Assembly (NCBI RefSeq): GCF_008831285.2
Contig: NW_022204910.1
Coordinates: 1-31,391, forward strand
Reading direction: 5' to 3'
DNA: 31,391 nt
Source: Nymphaea colorata
Lineage: Eukaryota; Streptophyta; Magnoliopsida; Nymphaeales; Nymphaeaceae
Below, one piece after another: positions 1 to 11,300 of the stretch (positions are counted from its first letter, which is position 1; each line of letters opens with the position of its first letter). The position numbers and the translations under genes are program-made. The notes under the pieces were generated by a model, which saw only the letters and a program-made list of their open reading frames with translations, was not told where the DNA came from and searched no databases.

Positions 1-45
1 CCCAACCCCAACCCCAACCCCCCCCCCAACCCCAACCCCAACCCC
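1..45. repeat. Left telomere, CCCCAA repeats
   Basis: Tandem C4A2 repeats open the window. One unit is irregular: positions 18-27 are an uninterrupted run of ten C. The C-rich strand at the 5' end is the orientation expected for a true chromosome end in ciliates with GGGGTT telomeric DNA. Confidence 0.97.
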
Positions 46-129
46 TTAAATTTGCAGTAAAGATATGAATGAATATATAAATGCTGATGTTGTTTATCCT
101 CTATAGAGCCGATCATAGTTCCTACGGAT

Positions 130-1018
130 TCATCTTTTAAAGCCGATTTTTACTGTTTTTTGACAGCAGTGATAAACTGAGCTTTGTAGTGACTTCATTT
201 ATCCTTGGAAGCTAGTAGAAGACTGAAGGCCCTGCTAAGAGCCTGTCTGAGGCTGCTCTTATAGCTTCTTTCCTTTTTTATTGTGGTTTACAGGTGGGAA
301 AATTTCCTCTTGTGGCACTTTAGGAATCGAAAGCGGCAAAGTTCTTCTCGAATCTTGCTGTTCAGATTTGAGTTTAGCCAATTATTCCTGAAGATGGCTC
401 TGTTTGTTGCAATCCTATAGTTCATTTCCTCTATGAGTGCACTTATTTTTTGATTTTACAGCTACTATTGCCTTAACTCCAGCGTTTTCTCCCGCTAAAG
501 CTCTTTTATCTTAAACTACATTTTCTCTATCAGCTGTCGGCTTCTCTATAACTTACGGTCCTTTCGCTTTATTTACTTTTCTTTGGAGCGAAGCTTTTTT
601 TCTAATTTTAATGCATCCCTTTCCCTATCTCTTCGTCTTTACCTTGTCGCTTCTCTCTCATCTTCTCTCTATAAAATCACCGAAGTGACTGGCTTAAATT
701 GCGGGTAAATCTGTTCCTAGTTGTGCTTGATGACTTCTTGGCTTTGCGATTTGGCGGAGACAAGTGGCTATGGTATGGGCGAAGGATTTTTTGCTTTTTT
801 GCTCAGCCAGCGTTGGCGCTTCAGCTACTCGCCTCCTTGCGAAATCTTTAGAGAATCTGATCGTCTTGGTCATGTGAATTTAAACGCTCTGCCACATGTT
901 TGGCAAGGAGCGATCGTTAAAGCCCGAACTGGTATTGCTATGGACGATTTGTTGGGACTTGCGCATTGTTAGTATTGAGTACTTTTCGGCGTGAAAAGTC
1001 AGGACTGTCTATGAACAT
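130..1018 (-). CDS. Coiled-coil protein of unknown function
   Basis: I do not recognise this family. Reading TAA/TAG as Gln, the protein starts MFIDSPDFSRRK and has a charged N-terminal third. A Pro-rich patch (NPSPIPQPLV) follows, then a long Arg/Lys/Glu/Leu/Gln coiled coil (for example KLEKKLRSKEKQIKRKDRKL). The C-terminus is Gln/Ser-rich and ends HCCQKTVKIGFKR before TGA at 130-132. Total length is about 296 residues. Two single-base frame slips are needed, one near 830 and one near 420, and no short GT-AG intron explains either. The stop lies only about 85 bp from the telomere repeats. The start ATG at 1016-1018 was chosen because it opens the frame leading into the conserved-looking coil. 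Function is probably structural, but this is inference. Confidence 0.6.
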
Positions 1019-1166
1019 CAATTATATTGCGATTGCATAAGCTAATGAGGAAAAGATGGAACTACCCAATCCTTCAAAATAAAAAACGTTTCATAATCTA
1101 TCGTGCTTTTGGGATATTTGGTTGATATTGAAGATGATTCGTGCGGTAAACTGAATAAATATAAAA

Positions 1167-1875
1167 TCATTCATCAAGATGTTGAAAAAGGTTTGATTAG
1201 AAGTTGAACTAAGAGCTTGCTGCAACGTAATAGTCCGCCTTTTGGTTCATCTGCTCCTAAATTTTGCAAAAGGATGTATAGTCCTTAAGTTCTTATTTGG
1301 AAGCTGGGTTTTCGGTGAGCCTTGAGTCAGAAGCCAAACAGCTCACGATCGTTTTTTCTATAAGCTACTAAAGACGACTCAAAAGTCGAAGCCCTTGAGG
1401 AGTCACCTCCCTCTTGAGTAAAGCGATCGTCTATTTGATGTCTGTGTCGAGAGGGGCGTTGGTTGTACTGCTTTGTTGTTCCTACATGCGAGAAATTGGC
1501 GAGGGGATTTGCTTCTCCACGCGTTTTGTTCTTGTCAAATGCCTTTGTCTGCGCCTCCTAATGTCTGAAAAGACAGTTGCGTTGTCTTTCCGAAAGCCGT
1601 CGTGACGAAAAGTAACAGAATTTCTTTTTTTTGACATCTTTTTAAAGCTATACATGTTGAGCTGCATAGGAAATGGTCTACCTGCCTCAAGAAGGATTGG
1701 AAATTGCTGGAAGTGAAAAATTTGGGGTGTACATCAGATGAAAATTTTTATACGTCCAAGATATCGATTTCCTGCCCATCTGGGGACCAATTCATTATAT
1801 GAGGGAATTACTATGTTAAATAGGGAATACTTGGATTATTGCGAGTAGTTTGACGACGAATTTGTTTGTAGACAT
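1167..1875 (-). CDS. Heat-shock-factor-type DNA-binding protein
   Basis: About 222 residues once two 20-nt introns are removed. The HSF winged-helix fold is visible in order. The first helix is KFVVKLLAIIQQFPHIMNWS with the typical W-S-x-DG turn (WSPDGQEIDILD). The segment VHPKFFTSSNFQSFLRQLNM holds the recognition helix, and SFKKMSKKRN then HDGFRKDN corresponds to the wing and final strand of the family. The FLRQLNMYSFKK consensus forms only across the second splice junction, which makes that intron secure. After the domain there is a basic stretch (RRRRQRH) and a helical region that may be a short oligomerisation coil. The protein is much shorter than animal or yeast HSFs and has no obvious activation domain. 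It is expected to be a nuclear transcription factor; binding to heat-shock elements is inferred from the family. An upstream in-frame TGA before 1875 supports the start. Confidence 0.88.
1662..1681 (-). other. 20-nt intron 2 of HSF-like gene
   Basis: On the coding strand this reads GTAGACCATTTCCTATGCAG. Removal creates SFLRQLNMYSFKK, the most conserved segment of the HSF domain. Confidence 0.95.
1811..1830 (-). other. 20-nt intron 1 of HSF-like gene
   Basis: On the coding strand this reads GTATTCCCTATTTAACATAG. Removing it joins AIIQ to QFPHIMNWSPDG and restores the HSF first helix and W-S-x-DG turn. Retention would shift the frame and hit TGA within a few codons. Confidence 0.93.
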
Positions 1876-2572
1876 GCCTGAAAGCTTTAGAAATTGTTTT
1901 GAATAGTTTGTTAATTATAATACACATCAAACTACGATTGTAGATTAATCTGATTAGCCAAGATTCTCCTAAATACTTCCATTATTGATGAACCGCCCAC
2001 CGCCTCTCTATCCATTCCTCGCATCAATCTCCTCATCCTATTTTAGTTATACTTTCAGCTAAATACTATGCCTTCACTTTCTTTCTTCTCTTTAATTGCG
2101 AACCTCGTGCTTGAAATCGCCAATAGAGTTGCTCGGCACACCGTTTTTTCTTAATTTATCGATTCATATGGTAATTTTTTTTTGATTTGAGATGAGTCCA
2201 TATCAGAAACGGCCAAATAAATGGTTTCCTTGTCAAAAAAAGATAACCCGTATCGAATCAAACCAATGGATAGCGGAAATAAAGTTACTATCCATTTTCG
2301 CATTAATAATCACAGGAGGCTTCGTAATCAAAAAAGAATTAGCAAATTATATAACTATGACAAATTCTATATTAAACTCTATAATCATCTATAAAGACTG
2401 AACTATATTCTGGTAGAGATTCTGCCGCAGAAGCCACCCTAAATGATCCAAAGCCTGCTCATTTTTATTGTCGAAAACTTTAGAAAAAAATGATTAGAAG
2501 TTGCTCATAGTTTATAAATATTTGAGATAATTTATCGATGCTCTTTGGGATTCTGATAATTGAATATAACTA
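1876..2572. other. AT-rich divergent spacer (HSF-like / coatomer zeta)
   Basis: About 700 bp separate two divergent starts, the longest spacer seen here. It contains a 69-codon open frame at 2192-2401 (+) starting MSPYQKRPNKWF, with one hydrophobic segment (LLSIFALIITGGF) and a TGA stop. It has no recognisable homology, so I treat it as possible but unsupported. No other structure is evident; both promoters presumably lie here. Confidence 0.4.
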
Positions 2573-3212
2573 ATGATGAGTAGCCAAAGGTGAGAGTGGT
2601 TGGAGTTGTGTTCCAAAATAATCAAGGAGAACGATATTATTCTAAATACTACGCCCAGGCAAGCGGAAGCTTCGATCTTACCTCCAAAGAAGGACAGAAG
2701 AAACTCGAAAGAGGACTCCTCGACAAAGTCGCAAGGATGAACGTGGTCTCCAAACTCAAACCAGAAGAAAGTAAAAACCATCTAAAACAGATTAAATCTT
2801 CTCGTTCGCTGATCTAACCGTCCTCATTAAAGTAGTCAACGAGCTGATGATCTTCTTGCTCTGCGATGAAGAAGAAAACTACTTCGTCATGGAGACGCTC
2901 ATCAACTCACTCGGAAAAGTCCTCCAGCAAGCCACCAAGGAAGCATGGACTGGAAAAGCCGTCTACGATAACCTCGATATCCTTATCCTGGCCACCGACG
3001 AACTGATTGATGAAGGCCTCATCGTTACTCTGGACTCATCAGTGGTCCTCGACCGTATGAACATGCGTGATTCTTCTGGAGAGAGTCCGAAAAAGGCATA
3101 GATAAAGCCGCCACAGCCTGCTCAAAGCAGCAGCGGAGGAATGGGAGGAGCGTTTTCTTCGATCTTCGGCTTCGCCAAGAGCTCATTGCAAAAGACATTG
3201 AACCTTGGATGA
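2573..3212 (+). CDS. Coatomer subunit zeta (COPI)
   Basis: This is the small sigma/zeta-type subunit of the COPI coat, which acts in retrograde Golgi-to-ER vesicle traffic. The longin-like fold is clear. A first strand (VVGVVFQNNQGERYYSKYY) is followed by a helix with the family's Lys-x-Phe/Leu-Glu pattern (KKLERGLLDKV). Next comes FSFADLTVLIKVVNELM, then the second-half signature ENYFVMETLINSLGKVLQQA, and finally NLDILILATDELIDEGLIV, matching zeta's LAIDE..D.GI. The C-terminal tail is Gln/Ser/Gly-rich. A 20-nt intron lies at 2771-2790. One further frame adjustment is needed between the initial MMSSQ codons and VRVVGVVF, near 2590. It could be a one-base slip or a 17-nt intron (GTAGCCAAAGGTGAGAG), so the first few residues are uncertain. 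Length is about 205 residues, close to other zeta subunits. Confidence 0.88.
2771..2790 (+). other. 20-nt intron in coatomer zeta
   Basis: Sequence GTAAAAACCATCTAAAACAG. Removal joins KPEEN to QIFSFADLTVLIKV and restores the conserved central strand. Confidence 0.9.
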
Positions 3213-3348
3213 TGATGCATGCTAATACAACACGTATCATCCCTTTAACCATCATTTTTGAATAAAAACATCTTGGCTTGCTTTGCATTAAAGCTCTCTT
3301 AAGACTGCTGCTGATACGCGCATATAGATGTTTTAAGAAATTTCAGTA

Positions 3349-4015
3349 TCACTGCATCACTGCTCTTATTTATTGTCTTCTGCTTCTACCTTGACTGTCT
3401 GTTTGCCTATGAGTTGGGCTTGAGCTTCTGAAGCACTCTCTCTTGGGCAGGCCTCAGCTTATCATTTTGTTCAATATTTAGGCAACGTTCAAGCAGAGCG
3501 GGTTTAATTTGAGGCAAGCGTCTAATAAGGAAGGGGAAGAAGCCAGCTTGGAGCTTGCATTTGCGTTTGGTCAAAAATTGGTGCAGCATCTCTTGAGCCA
3601 ACTCGTTGGCGGATTCGGTATTCTCACTGTGCAAAAGCCTCAAAACTCTTACGAATCCTTCTGTCAGCTTCTGGTTGCCTTTGCAATGCCTGAAGAGTAA
3701 AAGCTTCTTGTAGTAGCTGGCAATCTGCTATAGTCTCTTGCCACTGATGGCGCTATGGTTGAGTAGGCGGTTGAGAAGCTCTTGCACTTTTTCTGGTTCC
3801 TTCAAGAAGAGATCTTCTGTGAGGTTTTCGAAGAGGGGGGTAAGGTCTTTGGCCTTTTCAACAAAGAGAAGCAGCAGTCCAAAAACTCTACTTTTGAAGG
3901 CGAGGACATGCGCTTTGTTGGATTGGGTGTCGCCCTTCTAGTGCTGGATCTTACCCTCGTCATCTTACAGAAAAGCAAGGTCTTCGCCGATATCTTAACC
4001 GTCCTCTAACTCCAT
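3349..4015 (-). CDS. Helical protein of unknown family
   Basis: I do not recognise this gene. From ATG at 4013-4015 it reads MELEDGQDIGEDLAFLQDDE and then stays open for over 500 nt. The acidic N-terminus is followed by amphipathic helices rich in Leu and Lys (AFKSRVFGLLLLFVEKAKDL, LQQIASYYKKLLLFRHCKGN, ELAQEMLHQFLTKRKCKL). Helix length and spacing resemble an alpha-solenoid or four-helix arrangement, but no signature motif is visible. The original frame has no TGA before it would run into coatomer zeta on the other strand. A 19- or 25-nt GT-AG intron near 3375-3405, or a frame slip, leads to TGA at 3349-3351, which I take as the likely end. The C-terminal border is therefore approximate. Confidence 0.6.
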
Positions 4016-4084
4016 CTTTATTATAATTTATAATGACCACCAAGCTTATCAATAGGCATAAAAAAGCAGTATAAAATGAAGTAA

Positions 4085-5082
4085 TCATAGAATCATACTT
4101 GTTACAGCTTTCACCACATCCTCGAACAGTGAGAAAACGAATCCTGTTGCGTTCTCGTATGACTTGTCAACAAGATATTCGATTTGTTCTGAATTTTGAG
4201 AAGAAGTGAATCCTCCCATACCCTTGATGATTGCTTCACCAGCACACGTATCCCATTTCGATGTCTTCGCATCGATGAAGATGATGCTTCCCACCTATCT
4301 GTTGATCAGCTTGAGACATTTGTATCCTGCTCCACCCGCACGCACCACACTCAATCCAAGCTTTTTGACTACTCCTTCTTGCCTTATGCTCATCTTGCGA
4401 TAGCCGGCAGTTGCCTGCTTGCGTAGAGGTTCTTCGAGCGTTTACTCACTTATTCCCGATCTGACGTTCCAGCTGCTGTCGACCAGATTATACTCAAAAG
4501 CAGAGCCGAGGTTGAGTTCGGAAGAGCCATAGTAAACAGAAGGTGAGTAGACAGAAGTCTTTTTATTTGGCTTGTAAGGGTGGCCAATAAGTCCGCAAAT
4601 GGGCCTTCCTTTATATGAAATTCCCACCAATATAGTAACTTCATGTCTTCGATCATTAATAAAACCTTGAGTGCAATCAAGTGGATCAATCCACACACAC
4701 AGTTCCTTTACTTCATATTTCTGTTGAAACTCTACGCACTTGGGTAGCTGGATTTTTTGATTGCTTTCCTTGACTTCTGACAGTTTGGAAAGCACGCTTT
4801 TTTGAAATTAGGGGCATAAGCTATAGGAGAGATCCTCCTAAGCCACTACACTAATGTAGTTGTTTCCATATTTGTTGGTGATTTCAGCAACAATATATTG
4901 TTGAATCAGATAGTCAGCCTTGGTTAGGGATACAATACCTCAGTGACTGGGTTATCCTTGCCCTTCCAGCTCACCCCTGTCGAAGAATCGAATTGGCGTA
5001 TAATTTCGCATGAATCGCACACAAGATTCATCAGAAACCCAGACAAGTCCTTCAAATCAATCGTTGGCCCTTTTTCCAACAT
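4085..5082 (-). CDS. BPNT1-like 3'(2'),5'-bisphosphate nucleotidase / inositol phosphatase family
   Basis: 325 residues after removal of one 20-nt intron, the expected size for the family. Metal-dependent Li-sensitive phosphatase motifs appear in order: NPVTEADYLIQQYIVAEI (the D-x-T-x-A-D segment), VVAQEDL (in place of the usual G-E-E), WIDPLDCTQGF (the D-P-x-D metal-binding signature) and SKWDTCAGEAIIKGMGG (W-D-x-x-A near the C-terminus). GGAGYKCLKLI before the last motif and the WDTCAGEAII form favour a BPNT/PAP-phosphatase over inositol monophosphatase; the exact substrate is inferred. Such enzymes remove 3'-phosphate from PAP left by sulphation or hydrolyse inositol phosphates. The first metal site reads QED where most relatives have EE(D/S), a possible difference in cation use. 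Start ATG 5080-5082 and TGA 4085-4087 are in frame after splicing. Confidence 0.9.
4919..4938 (-). other. 20-nt intron in BPNT1-like gene
   Basis: On the coding strand GTATTGTATCCCTAACCAAG. Splicing gives NPVTEADYLIQQ, the family's conserved D-x-T-x-A-D motif. It contains CTAAC near the 3' end, like a branch point. Confidence 0.95.
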
Positions 5083-5357
5083 CAAGTAAGCAAAGAATTA
5101 TTAAATAATATAAAATCTGCCTTCTAAAAGAAAAAAATCCACATTCCGATAAAAACTGGCGAAGAAACACCAAGCTCCCTTCAATCCATACAGCCCTTAG
5201 GATAATCTTACCACTCGAAGAAAATGTAGAAGAATTATTTTTGAAAAGTTACGACTCTATATTAATTATGTTCTTTAGAAGATAGCATAGATTCAAAGGA
5301 TTAAAATAGTATTTATGGCATTAATATGCAAATAAGGTGATGATTTATGGATGCTGA
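5083..5357. other. Spacer between two minus-strand genes
   Basis: AT-rich DNA holding the promoter of the BPNT1-like gene and the 3' end of the EML gene. I see no open frame of note and no RNA gene. Confidence 0.6.
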
Positions 5358-8300
5358 TCACTCTTCAATAGTCCATTGAAGGACTGTCTGGTCCTCTCCA
5401 CCTGTGGAGAAGATAGTTCATCATTTAAGTTGAACAATACAGAAGTAACGTGGCTGGAATGGCCTCGCCCCTTCACGCTGTCACTGTTCTTCACCAAGCA
5501 CGGATATTCGAGGACTCTCAGCTGCCCAGAGTCGTTGCCTGTCACTATCAAATTCATGCCGTTTCCGTAAGTCTTCTTGGATCGGTCGATGGATTAATGT
5601 CAGTTCCATCTGTAAACTGCTCCCAAATTCCCTGAACTGGCCATCCCAGAGTGACGTTCCAAGTTGCCCACTCGTAGTCACGCGTCAGGTAGCGCCAGAA
5701 GTGCATTGCTTGCCCGTATTGCAGTCCCAAAATAGAAGCTCATAATCTCCCGATGTCGATGCAGTAATTTCCATCTTTGGTGAAGTCGAAATGCTTGATA
5801 TAGCTGCTGTGTTTGGCCATTTTGAACCTTTGCTTCATCTGGCCTTCCTTCCAAGAAAATAGATAGATTGCTGTATCGTGTGCACCTATCGCCAAGGTGT
5901 GCCATCTGGGAAAACTTTATGTGGCTGATTCCTTTTGCGAAACTCGCTTGCAGTATGACGGCCTTAGATCTTGGTCCAGGATCCTCACTGTTCCATCTTT
6001 GCACCCAATCACGATGAAATTTTAAGGGGAAACAGCACAGCAGCGGCCCTTGACTGAATCAGGTAAAAACTTCTCCTTGGGATTTAAGACTAGTGGTTTG
6101 AGTTGTTAGTTGAATTTTAGATCGACCCAGGTCACCTGTTCTCTCTTCTAGATGTCCCAAACTCTCAAAGTTCCATCGTCAGAGCATGTTACATACTTGT
6201 CATCCTCGAGAAGTGATAATCCCCAGACTTAGTTAGTTACATAGTTCGGTGCAAAATGTCCATTCATATAGTTTCCTTTCAGCCTAAACTCGCTCTTCGC
6301 CCTACGTCCTTAATCAGGTCCTGCTTGCATTACAGCTCGTAAATCTCGCTTCCAAGCGTCCCAACAATCAGTCTTTTTCCCAGCGCGTCGATTGCACGGA
6401 TACTGCTATTGACTGACTGCTCAAAAGCTTGGCGCAATTAATCGTGGTGAGAGCATCAAGTGTCTTTGAGTTCGATAATCTGATTGTCTTATCGTTAGAG
6501 CCAGTAATCAAAATTCCTTCATGCAAGCAGAGGGCGTTGACTGCAGCCGTATGCATTTTTTGTGATTTTGAGATTGAGTTTCCTGTCCAGATATGAACTG
6601 AACCATCGGAAGCTCCTGTGAAAACCGCTAGTCTTCGTTTTCAACTGAGCAAAGAATGTTGCACTTTTGGCCAAATGAGCCATTTTTGCCTTTTAAGCTC
6701 TTGCCTCCGAACTCCCACAGCTTGAAATGCTTTACGCCTACCGATACAAAGCTGCATCTGAAACCCACCTCATGCCTAAAATCACATCTCTGCCGCCTTT
6801 CTATGAGACCACCAACGCTCCAGAGCGAATATCGAACACATAGATGTAGTGGTCGTCATCGAGTCCGCTGGCTGCAAGGTATTTATCATTCACTGCCAGA
6901 GCTGAAACTCCTTTCTTAACTCCTCTGAAGGTTTTGATGGGCTTTCCACATTATGAGTCCCACTGGTGGATGGCTGGCTTCGCTCCCATTTCGCCAGTAA
7001 ACATTGACTTCCTGTCGCTGCTCCAGACCATACTGATGATATCGTCAGTATGGCTATCGAAAAAGGTCTGCTATCTTGGAGTCGTATCAATCTTCATCAC
7101 GATGCCTAAGGCTGCAGTATGGTAGCAGATTTAATTGTCCGATAAGTATTTTAGGTTGTTTCTGCAATCTTTAGTTCGGTAGCCATGAGCATATTCTAAG
7201 TTCAGTGAAACATCGGAGCTTTTCCCGAGCCCTTGTAATATTATTTGGTCGGCTCTTTTATCGCACCCAGCCAAGGCTTGCTTGCTCCAAACTGGTCTCC
7301 TTATGAAACTTCCATCTAAAAGTCCCACTTTCAGCTTTCGGCTGGTCTCTAGTCACTACTTCTTTTGCTCTTGGGAAGTCATCAATTTCTTCAGCATCCT
7401 CCAGAGCTTCTTCGTCAACTTCCTCTTCTTCAGCTTCTTCTGCTTCAGCCTATTCAGCTTCCTCTTCCTCAGCTTTTGGCTAGTTGCCAGTAACCTCCCA
7501 AAGGATAATCGTGCGGTCATTGCCGCCGACTGACAGCAGATGCTGCTAATCAGCGCTAAACCTCACTCTGGTCACATGTGAGCTGTGGCCTGCAAATTCT
7601 TTATTCTTTTGCTTTGGAATTGTGACAGGATAGGTAAAAAGTCTTATCTTTTGATCGTCTCCGCCAGTAGCAACGAGTGAGCGCGTCGGATTCACACAGA
7701 CGCAATTAATGTTGGAATAGTCGACATCTTGATGAACTTACTGAACGCAGAACCCAAACTTACCCGACCACGTTGCCCATTTGATGTTTCTAGTCGCAGA
7801 AGCGCTCACTGGTCCAGTTAGACTTGAAAATTTAAGCTCGTAAGCCTGAGAAACAGTCACGAGAGTATCTGATTACTGGCTCCAATCGACGGATAGTAGG
7901 GCTGAAGTCATTCCTGCATTCACGATTATCGATTTTTGCACAAATTTTTTATTATCAATCTCGAATATCTCCAAATGAGAAGCGCCTCCGTGCGCTCCAA
8001 ACGCAACATACTTGCCGTTGGGTGAAAATTTAATATCTTCAATCCAGAATGGCTCTTGGCGTGGCTTTGTCTTGCTAAACTTCGTCTTTGCTTCGTCTAA
8101 GGGATTGAGTTCAGAGTCAAACAGATATATTTTTCCTTTGTAGTCTCCTACTACGATTATGTCGCTTCCACTCTGTTCCCAATCCAATCCACGGACCTTT
8201 TCCTTCATCTTAAAGATGTGAGCCTGCTGTAGAGTTTTGATGTCGAAGATTCGAAGCGTGCAATCATCACCACCTGTGACGAATTTTTGCTTGTCTGGCG

Positions 8301-11300
8301 ACCAGCTTTCCGCCCACAATTCTCCTTTATAGTGTGCAGTCATCAAAGCTTAAGGCTTTGCATTTTTCTCAGAAATGGGGAACTAGTAAATGGAAGAGGA
8401 GTTAGTGCATACCAGGATTTGATCTTTGCAAAAATCCATCGACAGGATGCCTGGATCTATGTTGTCGAAGCCTGCAGCCTCGCAAATGGTCTTGTCAGCA
8501 ACAAGCTTTCCTCCAGAAATTTTCCACTGCTTTATCGTTCCTTTCGAGCATCCAGAGTAAAGATTTCCCTTCGGATCAACAGCGAGACAGTCAATGGTGC
8601 CCTCTGAAGCCTTTGTTGGAGCGCCTGCGCCGCCACCCCATAAGTAAATATTCCCAGATGCTCCACCACTCACATACTTCTCGTTCCAGCAAACCGCACT
8701 CAGCATGGGATCCCACTTTCCAGCTAATTTTTGCATCGTTCCTTTTCCTTGGTTCCATATCTTGACATGCTTATGTCCAACAGTGATGTATTCATTTTAG
8801 TTTTTCCATGCTGCTCCGTTCACCTTAGCGCCATCAACTGGAGAACTCCAAGCGATTCTGTTTACTTACCAATCGTAGACAGCCAAGCTGTTTTTGTCGT
8901 CTTGCCCAACAGTTAAGACTCTTTTTCCACTTGGAGAAAATTACACCAAGACAACTGCTCGCTTATGGAAGCGCTTGAGGACCACTTTTTGTTGCTTGGT
9001 CTGAGCATCCCAGATATGCACATCAACAATCTTATCAGTCGGCTTCGACTTGTTGAGCTCAGCCATTTGACCAGTTGCGCAATATTTGCGATCCTTTGTG
9101 ATTGCGAATGAAATTAAATCATCAGATTGGCCTTGATAGAAACTTTGGGACAAAGATTTAAGATCCATTTACACACCGAGGGCGGCAGTAATGAAGAGAC
9201 AAGAGCTTCCGCTTTCAGAGTATCGCACTTGATTGCGAACTCTGTCATTGATGTAAAGATTTCTCACACCCCAGACATGATGAACCTTAAGATCTTGCTC
9301 AGGAGGCTCATTTTTATGCGTTGGCTTGTAGTTCAAGGGAGTCGATGCCTTGACCTGACCAAGGAATGGCTTGACTGCTAAAGCCTGATCACCTTCATCA
9401 ACGTCCATCTAAAACTCACCTTATTCTTTTTTCTATTATTTATCCTACTATGCTTCGAACTCATAGTCCTATTCTTCTTCCTTTGGCTCCTACTTCTCTT
9501 CTTTTTTCTCCTAAACATCATAGTTGTAATCTGCATATTCGTTAGCAGTCCACTGAATAACACTTTTCTCCAGCCCACCTATAGAGATCAAGGTTTTGTC
9601 ATCGTAAAGCCACTTCACGCCAGTTACGTGTGATGAATGTCCTTTGTACTCATTATAGAGCTGCTTCTTATTGCAAGCAGGGTACCTGAACAGCTTTACC
9701 TTGGAGAAATCGTCAGCAGTTGCTAAGAATTTCTTGCTGTTTGATCGATCAACTGCATTGATATCGCTACCGTCGGAACAAGGTGGCCAAATACCCTGTG
9801 TAAACCATGTATATTTGGAACTCATTGTTGCCCAAGCCTCTTGTTTCAGTGAGCTCACTGCAGTGATCTGACTGCCATTGCTGCTCTTATAAAAAAGAGG
9901 CTCGATTGAAGTTGCTAGCAGCTGCTCACCTCCCAAAGAGAAATCAATCGAAGTAACTCGAGTGGATGCACCTTTGCATTCTCCAATCTTCTTGGCTTTC
10001 TCACTTCTGAGATCGTACAGGTAAACTTTCGAAATCGGAGGACTGTAGCCGACAGCTAAGACGTTGCCATCTGGAGAAAACCTAAGAGAGGAAATAACAT
10101 CTCTGTCTGGGTTTTTATGGTCGGCAATTTTGCGAGTCATATTCATTGTTGAAGCATCAAAGAGAAGCACTATTCCGTTCTTCTGTCCGACTGCAAGTTG
10201 GTTTTGCCTACTAATGTCAAGGCAGCTGATACCATACTCAAGTTTCTTTTTAGTAATAATTTTTCGCTTGATTGCATCCCATTTGATGAGCAATTTGTCT
10301 TCACCGCCAGTGAAGAATTAATTGCGACTTGGAGAGCTACAGAGTCCCCATAGTTACTTATCAAAGTGGCCATCCATGAGGACTGTTGCGTTGGATAGCT
10401 TAGTAACTTAGATGACTTATCCTCCTCTAGTTCCAACCAAGATGTTGCCATTCTGTTCGCATACTGAGATGACTCTGATCATGTTAGATTTGATATTCCC
10501 AAGCAGCTTCTCCAAAGATATTTAACGCTATTTGCTCATGTTTTGGCTCCACAGGATGATGTTTCCCGCAGCATCAGCAGAGATAAGCCCTCCATCTGAA
10601 CGCTCGCATAGGGCTCCAACGGATTTAGTATGCTCCTTGTACACCTTTGATGCGAAATTGCCTTTCCATTGAACCAGCAGGCCACTCGTCATCGATGTGA
10701 TTACCGAATCACCAATGACTGCAGCTGCAATGCTGGGATTAAGGGGTGCTTTTCCAAAAACTCCCTTCTTATTTTAAAGCTTTCCTGATGCGAAGCGGCA
10801 GAAGACCACTTCCTTATCGCAAGCACAACTATCTATTCTTCATTTTGCAAGAACTTGATGGCAAAGATAACCGATTTAGGGCCTTGACCGAATGCCACCA
10901 GGAATTCTTTTGTATATCGTAAACAGCTATTTCATGTTTATCGTTCATGGAACTGGCAGCAACGTATTTTCCAGATTTTGATATGGCAATGTTGCTGATG
11001 TTGCGTTCAAGTTTTTTGGCGAAAACCGTCTTTGTCTCTAGAGTGTTTGCATCCCAAATTACAAGTGAAGGCCAGCGTCCCATTTATCCAGTAGCCACGA
11101 TGCCCCTAGCAACGTTGACGTCAAGGCAGGTAATATCGTCGTTATGAGCTGTGTTCACACGCATAGTTTCTTTTGCTTGTTCAAAACAATGCCGCAACCA
11201 GCAGTATGGTAAACAGCTTCTCCTTGAGAGTTGTAACGCAGGTTATCACGAGTATCGTAACTACGATAGCCATACACATAGCTGATGTCTAGATCAATGT

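Noticed and set aside
721-1605. Plus-strand frames at 721-972 and 1414-1605
   Set aside because: Both lie antisense to the coiled-coil and HSF-like genes, whose minus-strand proteins have recognisable features.
2192-2401. 69-codon plus-strand frame in the HSF/coatomer spacer
   Set aside because: No homology, no supporting context and AT-rich codons; kept only as a note within the spacer.
2581-2597. 17-nt GT...AG intron at the coatomer zeta start
   Set aside because: Frame-compatible, but shorter than every secure intron here and it would delete plausible residues; left as an alternative to a one-base slip.
6281-6330. 17-nt intron candidates at some EML frame breaks
   Set aside because: Several breaks in the same gene have no GT or AG at all, and WD40 spacing is right without removing any bases, so introns do not explain the series.
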